DNA of 64,000 bases from Jeotgalibacillus marinus (GTDB lineage: Bacteria; Bacillota; Bacilli; Bacillales; Jeotgalibacillaceae): the NCBI RefSeq assembly GCF_040801915.1, contig NZ_JBFMIA010000009.1:1-64000 (forward strand). Direction: 5' to 3'. Below are positions 8,101 to 17,017 of this stretch, one piece after another. Below the pieces are notes generated by a model. The model made no database searches. It had not been told where the DNA came from and worked only from the letters and a program-made list of their open reading frames with translations. Position numbers and translations under genes: made by a program. Position 1 is the first letter of the stretch, and each line of letters begins with the position of its first letter.

Positions 8101-8115
8101 TTAATTCCCTCCTTT

Positions 8116-9696
8116 TTATCGGCCAACGAGGCCCATTCCGTTTATGATTGTATCGAGCATTTCATCAACTGCGGTCATATTCCGTGATGCAGCGTTAAAT
8201 GCTTGTTGAAATTGGATCAAGTTGACCATTTCTTCATCGAGAGAGACGGAACTGACTGAGGATCTGTTTAGTTGAATGGATTCTAGTACCATAGCGCTGT
8301 TACTGCCAAGACGAACGGCTTCAGACGTTTGAACGCCCATCTTCCCGATCATGCCTTGGTAATAGTCCATCACACTTGATTCTTGAGAACCAAAAGTTAA
8401 CTCCATATCCTTCACATCTGCTAATAAAAGAGCATTGTCTCCATTACCTGCGTAAGCGATACCGTCTTCACCAGGTAAAGCTGCTGCGATTCGATCTGCG
8501 TTTATGTCACTTGACAGTTTAATATTTTTTGCGGCATTCGTCGGATCTGAGATTGAATCCAAGTCAAAGAAGTTGATTTCTTCACCTTTTTCACCATTTT
8601 TTATATCTTCCAGGTTCCACCCTTGGCTATGCACCTCATTAAATGCATTAGCAAATTCGTATGCAAGCAAATTGAGCTCGCTAATCATCTCAGGGTAAGC
8701 CCCTTTCACTTCAACTTCTGTTGCTGTCGCATCTTCTGTGTAGCCAAAGTTATAAATATGACCAAGTAAAGATCCTTTTGATGTGAATTCCTCCATAGTG
8801 AATTGTTTTTCAGAAACAAATGTACCTTGTTCGTTCATTCTTCCAACTTCAATATTTGTCACGTAACTCTGTGTGTCATCCATATTCACTTTTATCTGAT
8901 TTACACGATCCACGCTGCCATTGACCAGAAACGCCATTGATTTATTTTGGTCGTCGAGAAGTTCGATCGTTACTTTTCCTTGTGCTGATGCAGGTGAAAG
9001 TCCACCACTGCTCGTGTAGCTGACTTTAATGTTTACGTGTTCCGATAGATCATCAACTAACATGTCACGTTGATCGTACAAGTCATTTGGTAAGTAGCCA
9101 CTTGCCTCCATTTTGGCAATTTGGCTGTTTAAGTCGTTAATTTGGTTAAGGAGCGAATTTACTTCAACTTCCGTGTTGTTGATTTGAGTACCTATGTTTT
9201 TTTTGTTAACGTTTAGTTGGTCATCGAGGTAGTTAAATGTATCTGCTACAGCTTGTCCACGTTCAAGAACAACTCTACGTGCGGCATTGTCATCAGGATT
9301 AGTGGCGAGATCTCCTAGTGACGACCAGAATTGGTTCAAAACATTTGACAGTCCATAGTCAGATGGTTCGTTCAGGACTTCTTCCATGCGATGAAGGCCT
9401 GTTGCTTGCGAACTCCAATAGCCAAGGTCCGTGCTTTGCTGACGGTATTGACTGTCGAGGAAGCTGTCGCGGTAACGTTGAATCGACCCCACTTCGACTC
9501 CTGTTCCTACTTGACCAGCAATGACCGGGCTATTCATAGAAGCAGTTGGAAATGCATTTGTTGCTTGAAAGTCAATCGTTTGGCGTGAATAGCCTAGTGT
9601 ATTAGCGTTGGCAATGTTATGGCCTGTCGTATAAAGTGCACTTTGCTGTGTGGCAATCGCACGTTTGGCTGTTTCAAGTCCTGAAAAAGTACTCAT
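8116..9696 (-). CDS. flgK: Flagellar hook-associated protein FlgK
   Basis: FlgK (HAP1) is the first hook-filament junction protein. It begins STFSGLETAKRAIATQQSAL and has the rod/hook signature HNIANANTLGYSRQ, and ends with the FlgK C-terminal motif SLDEEMVNLIQFQQAFNAAS followed by MTAVDEMLDTIINGMGL. The length of 526 is close to the family norm. It sits between flgN, its export chaperone, and flgL. Confidence 0.97.
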   Translation of the reverse strand: MSTFSGLETAKRAIATQQSALYTTGHNIANANTLGYSRQTIDFQATNAFPTASMNSPVIAGQVGTGVEVGSIQRYRDSFLDSQYRQQSTDLGYWSSQATGLHRMEEVLNEPSDYGLSNVLNQFWSSLGDLATNPDDNAARRVVLERGQAVADTFNYLDDQLNVNKKNIGTQINNTEVEVNSLLNQINDLNSQIAKMEASGYLPNDLYDQRDMLVDDLSEHVNIKVSYTSSGGLSPASAQGKVTIELLDDQNKSMAFLVNGSVDRVNQIKVNMDDTQSYVTNIEVGRMNEQGTFVSEKQFTMEEFTSKGSLLGHIYNFGYTEDATATEVEVKGAYPEMISELNLLAYEFANAFNEVHSQGWNLEDIKNGEKGEEINFFDLDSISDPTNAAKNIKLSSDINADRIAAALPGEDGIAYAGNGDNALLLADVKDMELTFGSQESSVMDYYQGMIGKMGVQTSEAVRLGSNSAMVLESIQLNRSSVSSVSLDEEMVNLIQFQQAFNAASRNMTAVDEMLDTIINGMGLVGR

Positions 9697-9717
9697 TGTA
9701 TTCCCTCCGTTTGTCCG

Positions 9718-10212
9718 TTACGTACGCGAGTCAAAAATTGATCGATTCGGTCGAGCTTGGTTTGGTGTACCTTGTTTATTGGAATAGTTCATCGTATTTT
9801 TTTTCGGCATGATCAGTTCCATTGTCATATTGACGAATTGCAGAGATTGATAGGTGAGCTGTTGATTAAGTTCATTTTTCTGTGAGAGTGCCTTAATCAC
9901 GATAAGGAGCTCGTCCTTTTTTTGTTGTAGCTTGTCTTTTAGCGATGGGTCTGACACTGCGTCCATACACTGATCAAGTGTGGGTGTGTCGATCGATTGG
10001 CCGGCTTTTTGAAAAAGTTGGCACGCTTCTTTTTGACGCTGTTGTTCAACCGTATTGATCGCCGTAATATAGGTTTTTTCTTGTTTGAGAAGTTTCTGCA
10101 AGCTGTCTGTATCCCTTTCTTTCAGGGTAACAGCTTTACGTTCTGTAACTGTCAAGAGACCTTCATGTAATTTTACGAGCTTATCGAGTGTTTCGAGCAA
10201 TTCGTTTGCCAT
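9718..10212 (-). CDS. flgN: FlgN family export chaperone
   Basis: A 164-residue, mainly alpha-helical protein in the yvyG position directly upstream of flgK. FlgN-type chaperones bind the C-termini of FlgK and FlgL and deliver them to the flagellar export gate. The sequence has long amphipathic helices and a late hydrophobic stretch (QSLQFVNMTMELIM), then a disordered polar tail. AAAGGAG precedes the start. Assignment relies on helical character and conserved gene order. Confidence 0.88.
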   Translation of the reverse strand: MANELLETLDKLVKLHEGLLTVTERKAVTLKERDTDSLQKLLKQEKTYITAINTVEQQRQKEACQLFQKAGQSIDTPTLDQCMDAVSDPSLKDKLQQKKDELLIVIKALSQKNELNQQLTYQSLQFVNMTMELIMPKKNTMNYSNKQGTPNQARPNRSIFDSRT

Positions 10213-10236
10213 ATATCATTCTCCTTTAATGGAAGA

Positions 10237-10503
10237 TTAAAGTCCGCGGAAATGTTTCAATAGATCATTAGCCGTTTGCTTTGGATCAGCTTTATATGTT
10301 CCGCTTTCAATATCAACTTTTAACTGATCGATCTTTTCTTGGCGCTCCGCCTGAATGCGGTCGCTACCTTGCATTTCTTTTGCTTGAGAAGAAATCTCTA
10401 GCTTATCAGCCATACCCGTTTTTTTCCCCTCGGCTTGATCGATCTTCGCTGATTGACGGTTGTATGGGTTGACATTTGCATTGCTTAATGGATTGATTTT
10501 CAT
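10237..10503 (-). CDS. flgM: Anti-sigma-D factor FlgM
   Basis: FlgM holds SigD inactive until the hook-basal body is finished. The 88-residue protein starts MKINPLSN, has a long polar disordered N-terminal half, and ends with the SigD-binding helices (EKIDQLKVDIESGTYKAD, TANDLLKHF). It lies first behind a SigD promoter, so it is part of a feedback loop through its own target. Confidence 0.95.
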   Translation of the reverse strand: MKINPLSNANVNPYNRQSAKIDQAEGKKTGMADKLEISSQAKEMQGSDRIQAERQEKIDQLKVDIESGTYKADPKQTANDLLKHFRGL

Positions 10504-10550
10504 ACGGATTCACCTGCTTTCCTTTAGTTAAAGGTTGCTCATTGTCTTTT

Positions 10551-10576
10551 ATATCGGCAATTGTCTAAAAAGTTAA
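10551..10576 (-). promoter_or_regulatory. SigD promoter of flgM
   Basis: TTAA, 15 nt, then CCGATAT on the minus strand, preceded by a perfect G (GCCGATAT). It sits between the comF terminator and flgM and would drive flgM through csrA. Confidence 0.75.
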
Positions 10577-10577
10577 A

Positions 10578-10614
10578 GGTACATGGGAAAATTAAAAAGA
10601 AAGTCCCATGCACC
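10578..10614 (-). terminator. Hairpin after yvyF
   Basis: GGTGCATGGGA and TCCCATGTACC form an 11-bp stem with one mismatch on the minus strand, followed by TTTAACTTTTT. The loop is 15 nt. It lies 14 nt past yvyF. Confidence 0.6.
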
Positions 10615-10627
10615 TCTATGTTTGTTG

Positions 10628-11053
10628 TTATTTTTGATTCTTGTCATCTTTGAATGATAAATACGTTTGCTTTTGATGAGCGGCAATCTCTTCTTTGAAG
10701 GCACGGTTATTGTTATCACGCTTTAAGTCAGACTTAATGCTTTCAGAACATGTACCGCATAGCTTTCCTTCGGTTACTAACGTTCCGCAGTTGTCACATG
10801 GATAACCGAGACCTGGAAATTGAGCAGGTTGCAGACGGCGCTTTCGAACCCATTTATGAAGAAGTGATTTTTTAGCACCTGTTACTTCCTCAATTCGATC
10901 GATCGTAGCCGCACGATTTTCACGCTTACGTAGAAACTGATAAACCTTATCAAACAGCTCTTCTTCCTTCATAAAGCAGCTTGGACATACATCTCGCAAA
11001 CCATTAAAGTTAAAAATGGCATTACACGTTGGGCAATTTCGTACTTGAACCAT
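10628..11053 (-). CDS. yvyF: YvyF family flagellar operon protein
   Basis: A 141-residue protein with an N-terminal CPTCNAIFNFNGLRDVCPSC motif and a later CDNCGTLVTEGKLCGTC motif, two zinc-ribbon-like Cys pairs. Between them is a helical, winged-helix-like part (DKVYQFLRKRENRAATIDRI). It occupies the yvyF place between comFC and flgM. Its function is unknown. The ATG at 11053 follows GGGGGCTTCACACC; an earlier in-frame ATG lacks such a site. Confidence 0.9.
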   Translation of the reverse strand: MVQVRNCPTCNAIFNFNGLRDVCPSCFMKEEELFDKVYQFLRKRENRAATIDRIEEVTGAKKSLLHKWVRKRRLQPAQFPGLGYPCDNCGTLVTEGKLCGTCSESIKSDLKRDNNNRAFKEEIAAHQKQTYLSFKDDKNQK

Positions 11054-11158
11054 GGTGTGAAGCCCCCAGTCGTTTTCTTTCATTATATAACAAAGGAATG
11101 ATGGGTGGAGTGGAGAATTGGTGATTTTTAGGTGAACATTGGATCAGCTTGACCCCCA

Positions 11159-11848
11159 CTATCTGCCTACCGTCACAGATGAAACCTTTGCTGCACCCGC
11201 TTGTTTTAATGTGTAAGCCGCGTGTCGGATCGTTGTGCCGGTTGTGTAGAGATCGTCTATGAGTAGAATGGATTTAGTTGCTAGATGGTGGGCTGTTTCG
11301 AAGGGGTTTTCTGTGGTATGGCGGTCTCTCTTAGATTTTTTTGCCTGTCTCGTGGTTGTGTCGTCGGTTCTTGTTAAAAGGAGTTCATAGGGGAGGTTTG
11401 CTTCGATCAAAAGGGCTTCTGATTGGTTGAAGGAACGATCGCGGAGACGTTGTTCATTTAGTGGAATGGGTGTGAGGATGTCGTAGCTTGGCATTATTTT
11501 GATGACTTCGTTCATTTTTTTTGAGAAGCAGCTAGCAATTGCGTAGTCACGGTCGTATTTAAAGCGTTTAATAAGAGCTTTGAGGCTGTCGTTGTAGGAA
11601 TAGAGTGCGCGATTTTGGTCGAGTGTGGTGCTATAAGTTGGGTGCTTGGACCAAGTGATGCAGTCGTGACAGGCGTAAGATTTTTCAGCAAGTGGGCGCG
11701 AGCAAGTAGTGCAGATGCGGTTATGATCGATTGGTCGAAGTGTCGAAGCACATTTTTCGCAAATCGGTTCAGGGATACTTGGCGTGAATAGGTCACGCCA
11801 GCTTAATTGAGGAAACATAGGATCGTGGCAAATGATGCAATGACTCAT
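11159..11848 (-). CDS. comFC: Competence protein ComFC, phosphoribosyltransferase family
   Basis: Family members help DNA transformation after uptake, in partnership with the ComFA translocase. Two zinc-binding Cys pairs occur at the N-terminus (CIICHDPMF, CEKC) with two more (CTTC, CHDC). The C-terminal half is a PRTase fold with the PRPP-binding motif SILLIDDLYTTGTT. The start at 11848 is set by an ATGA overlap with comFA and GGGGG upstream. Confidence 0.93.
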   Translation of the reverse strand: MSHCIICHDPMFPQLSWRDLFTPSIPEPICEKCASTLRPIDHNRICTTCSRPLAEKSYACHDCITWSKHPTYSTTLDQNRALYSYNDSLKALIKRFKYDRDYAIASCFSKKMNEVIKIMPSYDILTPIPLNEQRLRDRSFNQSEALLIEANLPYELLLTRTDDTTTRQAKKSKRDRHTTENPFETAHHLATKSILLIDDLYTTGTTIRHAAYTLKQAGAAKVSSVTVGR

Positions 11849-13281
11849 TGGTTGTCCCCCTTTAGCCATCCACCCTTTTTCGCCTCACGATTCATGCGTT
11901 GGATGTGCTGCCTAGCTTTTATGATCGCTTTTGTGTGACCAAAATGGAAGAACGTTACGTCTCCTGTAGGGTGGTGTTGGTCTCGCCCCGCTCTCCCTGC
12001 GATTTGAACGAGAGCACTTTCTGTGAAGATCGTTTTTTCAGCTGCAAATACTGCCACTTCTACTTTTGAAAAGGTAACTCCTCTTTCTAAAATGGTTGTG
12101 GTGAGGAGAAGTTGGATTTCGCTGTTGCGCATTTGTTGGACTTTATGTGTGCGGTCTGGGTCTTGTGCGTGGACAGAAGCTAGTTTAGTAGTAGTGGATT
12201 TTGATTGTAAAATCGATTCGATCTTGTGCATGGACTCGATGTCTGGCATGAAGATGAGAATGGGACGTTGGTTTTTAATGCGGGGTTCGAGCCATTTTTG
12301 AAAGGAACAGGGTAGACGTTTTCGGTCGAGCGTTTTTTTCCAATTTCCGATCCATTTCGTAGTGGGTTCGGGGAGTGGATGACCGTGGTAGCGTGCGGTG
12401 ATGTGGATATATTGAAGCTCCCCCTTTTTAACCGATTGCATCATGCCTTTGTTAGGCGTAGCTGTGACGAAAATACGTGTGGAGTCGGGAGTGCGTGCGT
12501 TTTCAGCGGCTTGCATTAGCGTGTCATCCGCAGAAAACGGAAAGGCATCTACTTCGTCAATGATCATCACGTCGAACGCATGGCGATATCGATAAAGCTG
12601 GTGTGTAGTGGCGATGGTCAGTTGTGCTTCGTCGTTGCGCTGGTCACTGCCACCGTATAGCGCTTCGATTTTGGTGGTGGCAAATGCTTGTTGGAGTCGA
12701 GGATAAAGTTCTTTGACGACGTCTCTACGCGGAGTGGCGATACAGATTCGTTGCTGGCTAGTGAGAGCGTAGGCGATTGCTTCGAAAAGCATTTCGGTTT
12801 TTCCCGCTCCGCATACAGCATGGACGAGTGTAGAGGTTTTTGTTTGGATCGCTTGAACAAGTTTTTGTGAGGCGTGTTGTTGAGGTTTGGAGAGTATCCC
12901 GGTCCAAATTAGAACGGGCTGTGTCGGTATGGAGTAACGTGGTTTTTGTGGTCCCATCCATTTGACGATGGATGAGCAGGACGAGGCTTTGCCCATATTG
13001 ATACAGTTTCGGCAGTACGTACAAATTTTTTGGCAACGAGCACAGTGGTGTTTGGCGAAAAGTGAGTTTTGAGTGTTGTGACAGCGCATGCATCTAGTGG
13101 TGTGTTTTTCGATGATGATGGAGGGCTCATAGATTAGATAGCCATTTTGATGATGGGTGTCAATTACTTGTTGAGGAAATTTAGTGAGGACTTCATCTTG
13201 AAGTAGTTGTTTACCAGTTAGAAGAGTTCGGAGTTCGTTTGAGAAGGGTGGACAATTGAGTGATGTAACTACGGTTTGCAT
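11845..13281 (-). CDS. comFA: Competence ATPase ComFA, DEAD-box helicase family
   Basis: ComFA is thought to power single-stranded DNA import across the membrane during transformation. A zinc-binding cluster (CMRCHN, CARC, CTYCRNC) comes first, then Walker A VCGAGKTEM, the DEVD box in VMIIDEVDAFPF, a motif III SAT-like FVTATPN, and the late motif VQIAGRAGRDQHHPTGDV. The start at 13281 has AAAGGAGGCGCTTC upstream. It overlaps comFC by four bases. The comFB gene found between the two in B. subtilis is absent. Confidence 0.95.
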   Translation of the reverse strand: MQTVVTSLNCPPFSNELRTLLTGKQLLQDEVLTKFPQQVIDTHHQNGYLIYEPSIIIEKHTTRCMRCHNTQNSLFAKHHCARCQKICTYCRNCINMGKASSCSSIVKWMGPQKPRYSIPTQPVLIWTGILSKPQQHASQKLVQAIQTKTSTLVHAVCGAGKTEMLFEAIAYALTSQQRICIATPRRDVVKELYPRLQQAFATTKIEALYGGSDQRNDEAQLTIATTHQLYRYRHAFDVMIIDEVDAFPFSADDTLMQAAENARTPDSTRIFVTATPNKGMMQSVKKGELQYIHITARYHGHPLPEPTTKWIGNWKKTLDRKRLPCSFQKWLEPRIKNQRPILIFMPDIESMHKIESILQSKSTTTKLASVHAQDPDRTHKVQQMRNSEIQLLLTTTILERGVTFSKVEVAVFAAEKTIFTESALVQIAGRAGRDQHHPTGDVTFFHFGHTKAIIKARQHIQRMNREAKKGGWLKGDNQ

Positions 13282-13330
13282 GAAGCGCCTCCTTTTAAAG
13301 TACATAGGGTATGTTTTGGGGATATAAAAT

Positions 13331-13353
13331 GAGAACGGCTGGGCGCCGCTCTC
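13331..13353 (-). terminator. Hairpin between degV and comFA
   Basis: On the minus strand GAGAGCGGC-GCCCA-GCCGTTCTC is followed by ATTTTATAT. It could end degV transcription before comFA. Confidence 0.55.
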
Positions 13354-13367
13354 TTATTATCCATCTA

Positions 13368-13535
13368 GCTTGTCGGGGCTGAACAAGCCGATTGCGCTAC
13401 CGCTTCATCCAGTTCCATCGGCTAGCCCCTCGAGGTCATAAGTCTCACTGACTTGATGGCATAAAGCGCCATCCTGCCAGCGCGCCTTATGCTTGTCGGG
13501 GCTGAACAAGCCGATTGCGCTATCGCTTCATCCAG
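13368..13535. repeat. Intergenic repeat element with two 45-bp direct copies
   Basis: A 45-bp word starting GCTTGTCGGGGCTGAACAAG occurs at 13368-13412 and again at 13491-13535 with one difference. Between them an inverted relative (13417-13443: GGCTAGCCCCTCGAGG, then TCATAAG) can pair with the second copy (13486-13514), giving a long hairpin. I recall similar sequence as a dispersed intergenic element in Bacillus-group genomes, but cannot check that here. The right copy runs into degV and supplies its last codons and stop. Confidence 0.75.
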
Positions 13536-14362
13536 CCAAGACCCATGGCACCTTCGCCGAGATGCGTTCCGATGACGGGACCGAAGTGGCTAATGCTGAA
13601 TGAGACGTTTGGCAATTGCTGCTCGATATCGTGTTTCCATTCGTGCGCATCATCTTCACGGTTGGCATGGATGATGACGGCTTGAAGATGATCATATTTC
13701 GCTGCGTCTTCTGTAAGCATGTCAACGATTCGTTTCATCGCTTTTTTACGCGTGCGAATTTTTTCGAAAGGCTCGATTTTTTTATCAACAAAATGCAGAA
13801 GTGGCTTAACCTGAAGCAAGCTTCCAATGATGACTTGTGCATTGGAAAGTCGTCCGCCTCGTTGAAGATGATTGAGACTATCCACCATAAAATAGGCGCG
13901 CGTTGTTTGCTTTAAGGTATGTAAATGTTCAATGATCGTTTCAGCTGAACAGCCTCGCTGTGCCATCTCAGCTGCTTCAAGCACGAACATTCCTTGAGGC
14001 ATGCAGGAAATTTCCGAGTCAAATGGATGCACATGGATGGCATCTACCATGTCGCCTGCTTGTACTGCACCAGCAAAAGTGCCGCTAATCTCACTTGAAA
14101 GGTGAATCGATACGACGTCGTCATAGTCCGCTGAAAGCTCTTCGTAAAGTGCTGCAAACTGACCTACTGGGGGTTGAGAAGTGGTTGGAAGCTGTTTTTC
14201 TGTACGGACTGATTCGTAAAACTCATCCGTTGTAAGGTCCACTTCCTCCTGGTACATCTTCCCGCCCATAATCACACTCAGCGGAATCATTTTTATCGAA
14301 AGTTCATCACGTATCTTTTTTGGTATATACGCCGTACTATCCGTCACAATTGCTGTCTTCAT
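13520..14362 (-). CDS. degV: DegV family fatty-acid-binding protein
   Basis: DegV/FakB proteins bind a fatty acid and present it to the FakA kinase. Visible family features are the N-terminal KTAIVTDSTAYIPKKIRDEL, the TSQPPVGQFAALYEEL loop, VVSIHLSSEISGTFAGA and the closing GPVIGTHLGEGAMGLGW. The length (280) is normal. The last few residues (MKR and the stop) are encoded inside a repeat element. The gene lies upstream of comFA in the degV place common to Bacillus, with AGGAATGATAGG before the start. Confidence 0.95.
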   Translation of the reverse strand: MKTAIVTDSTAYIPKKIRDELSIKMIPLSVIMGGKMYQEEVDLTTDEFYESVRTEKQLPTTSQPPVGQFAALYEELSADYDDVVSIHLSSEISGTFAGAVQAGDMVDAIHVHPFDSEISCMPQGMFVLEAAEMAQRGCSAETIIEHLHTLKQTTRAYFMVDSLNHLQRGGRLSNAQVIIGSLLQVKPLLHFVDKKIEPFEKIRTRKKAMKRIVDMLTEDAAKYDHLQAVIIHANREDDAHEWKHDIEQQLPNVSFSISHFGPVIGTHLGEGAMGLGWMKR

Positions 14363-14834
14363 CCTATCATTCCTATCTTCACATCTTAATGTCCACGTTT
14401 ATATATGGATCTACACTCAATATGAAAGGGGGCCATTCCCTCTTAAACCCCTTTACACTATCCAACTTTATTTTAGACCATTGGGGGTGGGAAAGCGATA
14501 GTTTTTTGGCGTGTTGCATGCTTTAGATCGTTAAATCGATCAGAACTCTTTAACGCTCTAAAGCGTGATTCACCTCCGTCATAAATGGATTTTGGTGGTT
14601 TTATTGTTCGCTGCGTATTCACTGTGATGTCGTGTGTTCGAGTTGTTGTGAGATGCTTGTTATTGTGTATTGTTTCCATAAAAAATAGAGGCTAAGCGGG
14701 GAGCAGGGGATCCGCTTAGCTTTTTCAAGAAGAGCGCGATTAGTCATTTTTTCTGCTTATACTCTTTTTACTTCATTACGGTAAATACGATTCCAATATC
14801 GATAAAAGTAAACATGTATTTAACAATGTTGTTT
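14363..14834. other. Intergenic stretch between degV and the lyase gene
   Basis: About 470 bp without a convincing gene. It holds one strong hairpin (14691-14720). A short minus-strand frame near 14473-14679 has a coding-unlike composition and no family resemblance. Confidence 0.6.
14691..14725. terminator. Hairpin, possibly bidirectional terminator
   Basis: GCTAAGCGG and CCGCTTAGC form a perfect 9-bp stem. On the plus strand TTTTTC follows directly; on the minus strand, where the lyase gene lies upstream, CTCTATTTTTT follows. Ending the lyase transcript is the likely job. Confidence 0.55.
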
Positions 14835-16340
14835 TCATTCTTTGCTCTCCTTATGTTTTTTTTGATTTTCATTTGTTCCAACATTAGCGTCCTGTGCCAA
14901 TCTTGAAGAATACCTTTCGAGCTTAGAAAAAACGGTGCCCAGCCAAGTCTTTGTCATGGATAAGTCTTCAAGCGCTTTTTGCCTTTGGCGCTCTATTTCT
15001 ACAGGTGCGGGTCCCCCGAGAACGTCTCGAACGTTAACAAAATCGATAGGGTTAGTCGCTTGGTGATATTCTTGATCAGAAAAAGAGATAGAAAGATTAT
15101 AATCGTCTTTGGCAAATTGATTGATCCTTTCAGCTGATCCTTGCGAGAGGTTTTTATCTTCTTGTAAAAGTTGTTTAACCAACTGGCTGACAATCGCATG
15201 TGAAGTCCGAAAAGGAACGTCATGGTTTCGTACTAACAAGTCAGCGATTTCAGTCACAGTGGAAAATCCATTTTTCGCTCGATCACAAAGCAACTCTTCA
15301 TTAAATGTACAATCTTGAAGAATTTCTGTTAACAATGAAAGTATATCCTCTGTATGTTGTACACCATTATGCAATTTAGGTTGTATGTCATCGCCAATGT
15401 CTACGATGTCCCCTAAAGGAACACTGTGTGCTAGTAAGATTGTACTTTGTAATTCTGCCATCGCTTTGCTGATTGAAGCTCTAGTATGTTCTAAGGCTGA
15501 AGGGTTTCTTTTTTGTGGCATGATACTTGAGGTCTGAACATGTTTGTCATGAAGGCGGAGTGTATTCACTTCATTTGTCGACATAAACATTAAGTCATAA
15601 ATGAAACGGGAGAGGGTGCTTAGTGATATGGATAAAACGCTTGCCATTTCGAGCATGAAATCAGAAGCAGAAATCGCGTCATAGGAGTTCGACATGGGTC
15701 CATCGAAACCCAATCTTTTACTTATGTCGTGACGATCAATGTTGAATCCAGTTGTAGTCAAAGCGGCCGCTCCCATAGGACAGAGGTTGGTCCGATTATA
15801 AAGAGATATTCCTCTTTGAACATCTCTTTGTAGATTGTTTTCTACAGCGAGAAAATAGTGCGCCAGTGTTGTCGGCTGTGCCTGTTGATTGTGAGTGTGG
15901 GCAGGTATGACTGTGTTTTTGTGTTCGTTTGCTAGGGTAAGTATAACGAAACGCAAATGATTAATGTTCTCGATCCATTTTGCAATTTTTTCTCTCCAGT
16001 ACATTCGAAACATGGTTGTATCCATGTCATTTCTACTAAAAGCAATATGCATATTCCCAACAAGTTGATCACCAATATCGCTTGAGAGTTCGTCTTCAAG
16101 CATAAAGAATAAATCTTCAAAATTCGTATTGTATTTTTTATTATATCCTCTCTCTAATACCTTATAAGTCGCTTGAAGAATCGTATCTGCTTCTTCCCGT
16201 TTTATTATTTTTTGTTTCTTTAACATAAGAACATGAGCCAAATTTATTTCCATTATATATTTGAAAAAATAATCCTTTGTGAAATTATATGTAGGCTCGA
16301 GAACCGTATTTATGTATATCTCTGATCTTTTTCCGATCAC
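14835..16340 (-). CDS. Argininosuccinate lyase-like enzyme, orphan
   Basis: A member of the aspartase/fumarase superfamily closest to argininosuccinate lyase. Matching motifs are AFSRNDMDTT (ArgH has a TxRSRNDQ-type motif), HNQQAQPTTLAHY (ArgH HxQxAQP), SNSYDAISASDF (ArgH SNSMDAVxxRDF) and the superfamily signature SSIMPQKRNPSALEH. The sequence is otherwise divergent and carries a Lys/Glu-rich tail. No argG or other arginine gene is nearby, so the true substrate is uncertain; it could be another lyase for an amino-acid adduct. It starts with GTG, preceded by GAGGAGG 7 nt upstream. The surroundings show no operon partner. Confidence 0.8.
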   Translation of the reverse strand: MIGKRSEIYINTVLEPTYNFTKDYFFKYIMEINLAHVLMLKKQKIIKREEADTILQATYKVLERGYNKKYNTNFEDLFFMLEDELSSDIGDQLVGNMHIAFSRNDMDTTMFRMYWREKIAKWIENINHLRFVILTLANEHKNTVIPAHTHNQQAQPTTLAHYFLAVENNLQRDVQRGISLYNRTNLCPMGAAALTTTGFNIDRHDISKRLGFDGPMSNSYDAISASDFMLEMASVLSISLSTLSRFIYDLMFMSTNEVNTLRLHDKHVQTSSIMPQKRNPSALEHTRASISKAMAELQSTILLAHSVPLGDIVDIGDDIQPKLHNGVQHTEDILSLLTEILQDCTFNEELLCDRAKNGFSTVTEIADLLVRNHDVPFRTSHAIVSQLVKQLLQEDKNLSQGSAERINQFAKDDYNLSISFSDQEYHQATNPIDFVNVRDVLGGPAPVEIERQRQKALEDLSMTKTWLGTVFSKLERYSSRLAQDANVGTNENQKKHKESKE

Positions 16341-17017
16341 TTGATGTCCTCCTCGTTTTTGTATTGTGGAGTCATGTTCGCAACTGCCCCTTTTAATATA
16401 TTGAAAGTGAAATAGTCAAATAAGCTTTTGATATTCCTGCTTATCAATATCGTATTGATTCACTCTGGACCGGAGTTGGTTCAATGCCTATATATCGAAG
16501 TTCTTCATATACAGGTGGGGAATTGGTTATGGTGTGACGGAATTTGATGGATCAGAGTTGCAGATAAGTTTTGAGTTTCAAAACGATCCCGAATGGTTTA
16601 GGTTAATATATTCATAACCCCTTGGAATAGAATTGGTTGGTTGGTCGTTCGTTCGTAAAGCTTCCTTACTGTTGCAAGATTATTACTGAATAAAACGATC
16701 CTCGATTATTTTTCAGGATTTTATAAACATTTAATCGAAACGCTTTAAAACTCAATCGACTCATTTAATTCGTTTTACAAGTAAAGAGGACTCCCATAAA
16801 ATCAGAGCTCCTCTTCAAAGGTTTTATTGATCATGTATCATCCCAGGATATAAAGTAGTTTTTTTAAAGGAAGTCTATTGTCTGTTCAGTTTCTACGCTT
16901 TGTGATGAGGTCTATTTTTAGGATTTGTTCCAGTCTTATGATAGAGACTAGAATGACTCTTCCTTGGTTGTCTTTGACGCTCTTCACTTTATCTACTAGA
17001 AAGTCGCTTACATGCGA
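16341..17017. other. Intergenic stretch with no recognised gene
   Basis: About 680 bp. A hairpin (AAGAGGACTC paired with GAGCTCCTCTT, about 16784-16816) could serve as a terminator for the FapA-like gene on the minus strand, but the T run is poor. The rest shows no open frame with coding character. Confidence 0.5.

Noticed and set aside
11512..11796. Frames of 90 or more codons in comFC, comFA and other genes on either strand
   Set aside because: They lie entirely within well-supported genes in another frame and have no family features.
14473..14679. A 68-codon minus-strand frame between degV and the lyase gene
   Set aside because: No ribosome site, biased toward His/Thr/Arg, and no recognisable motif.
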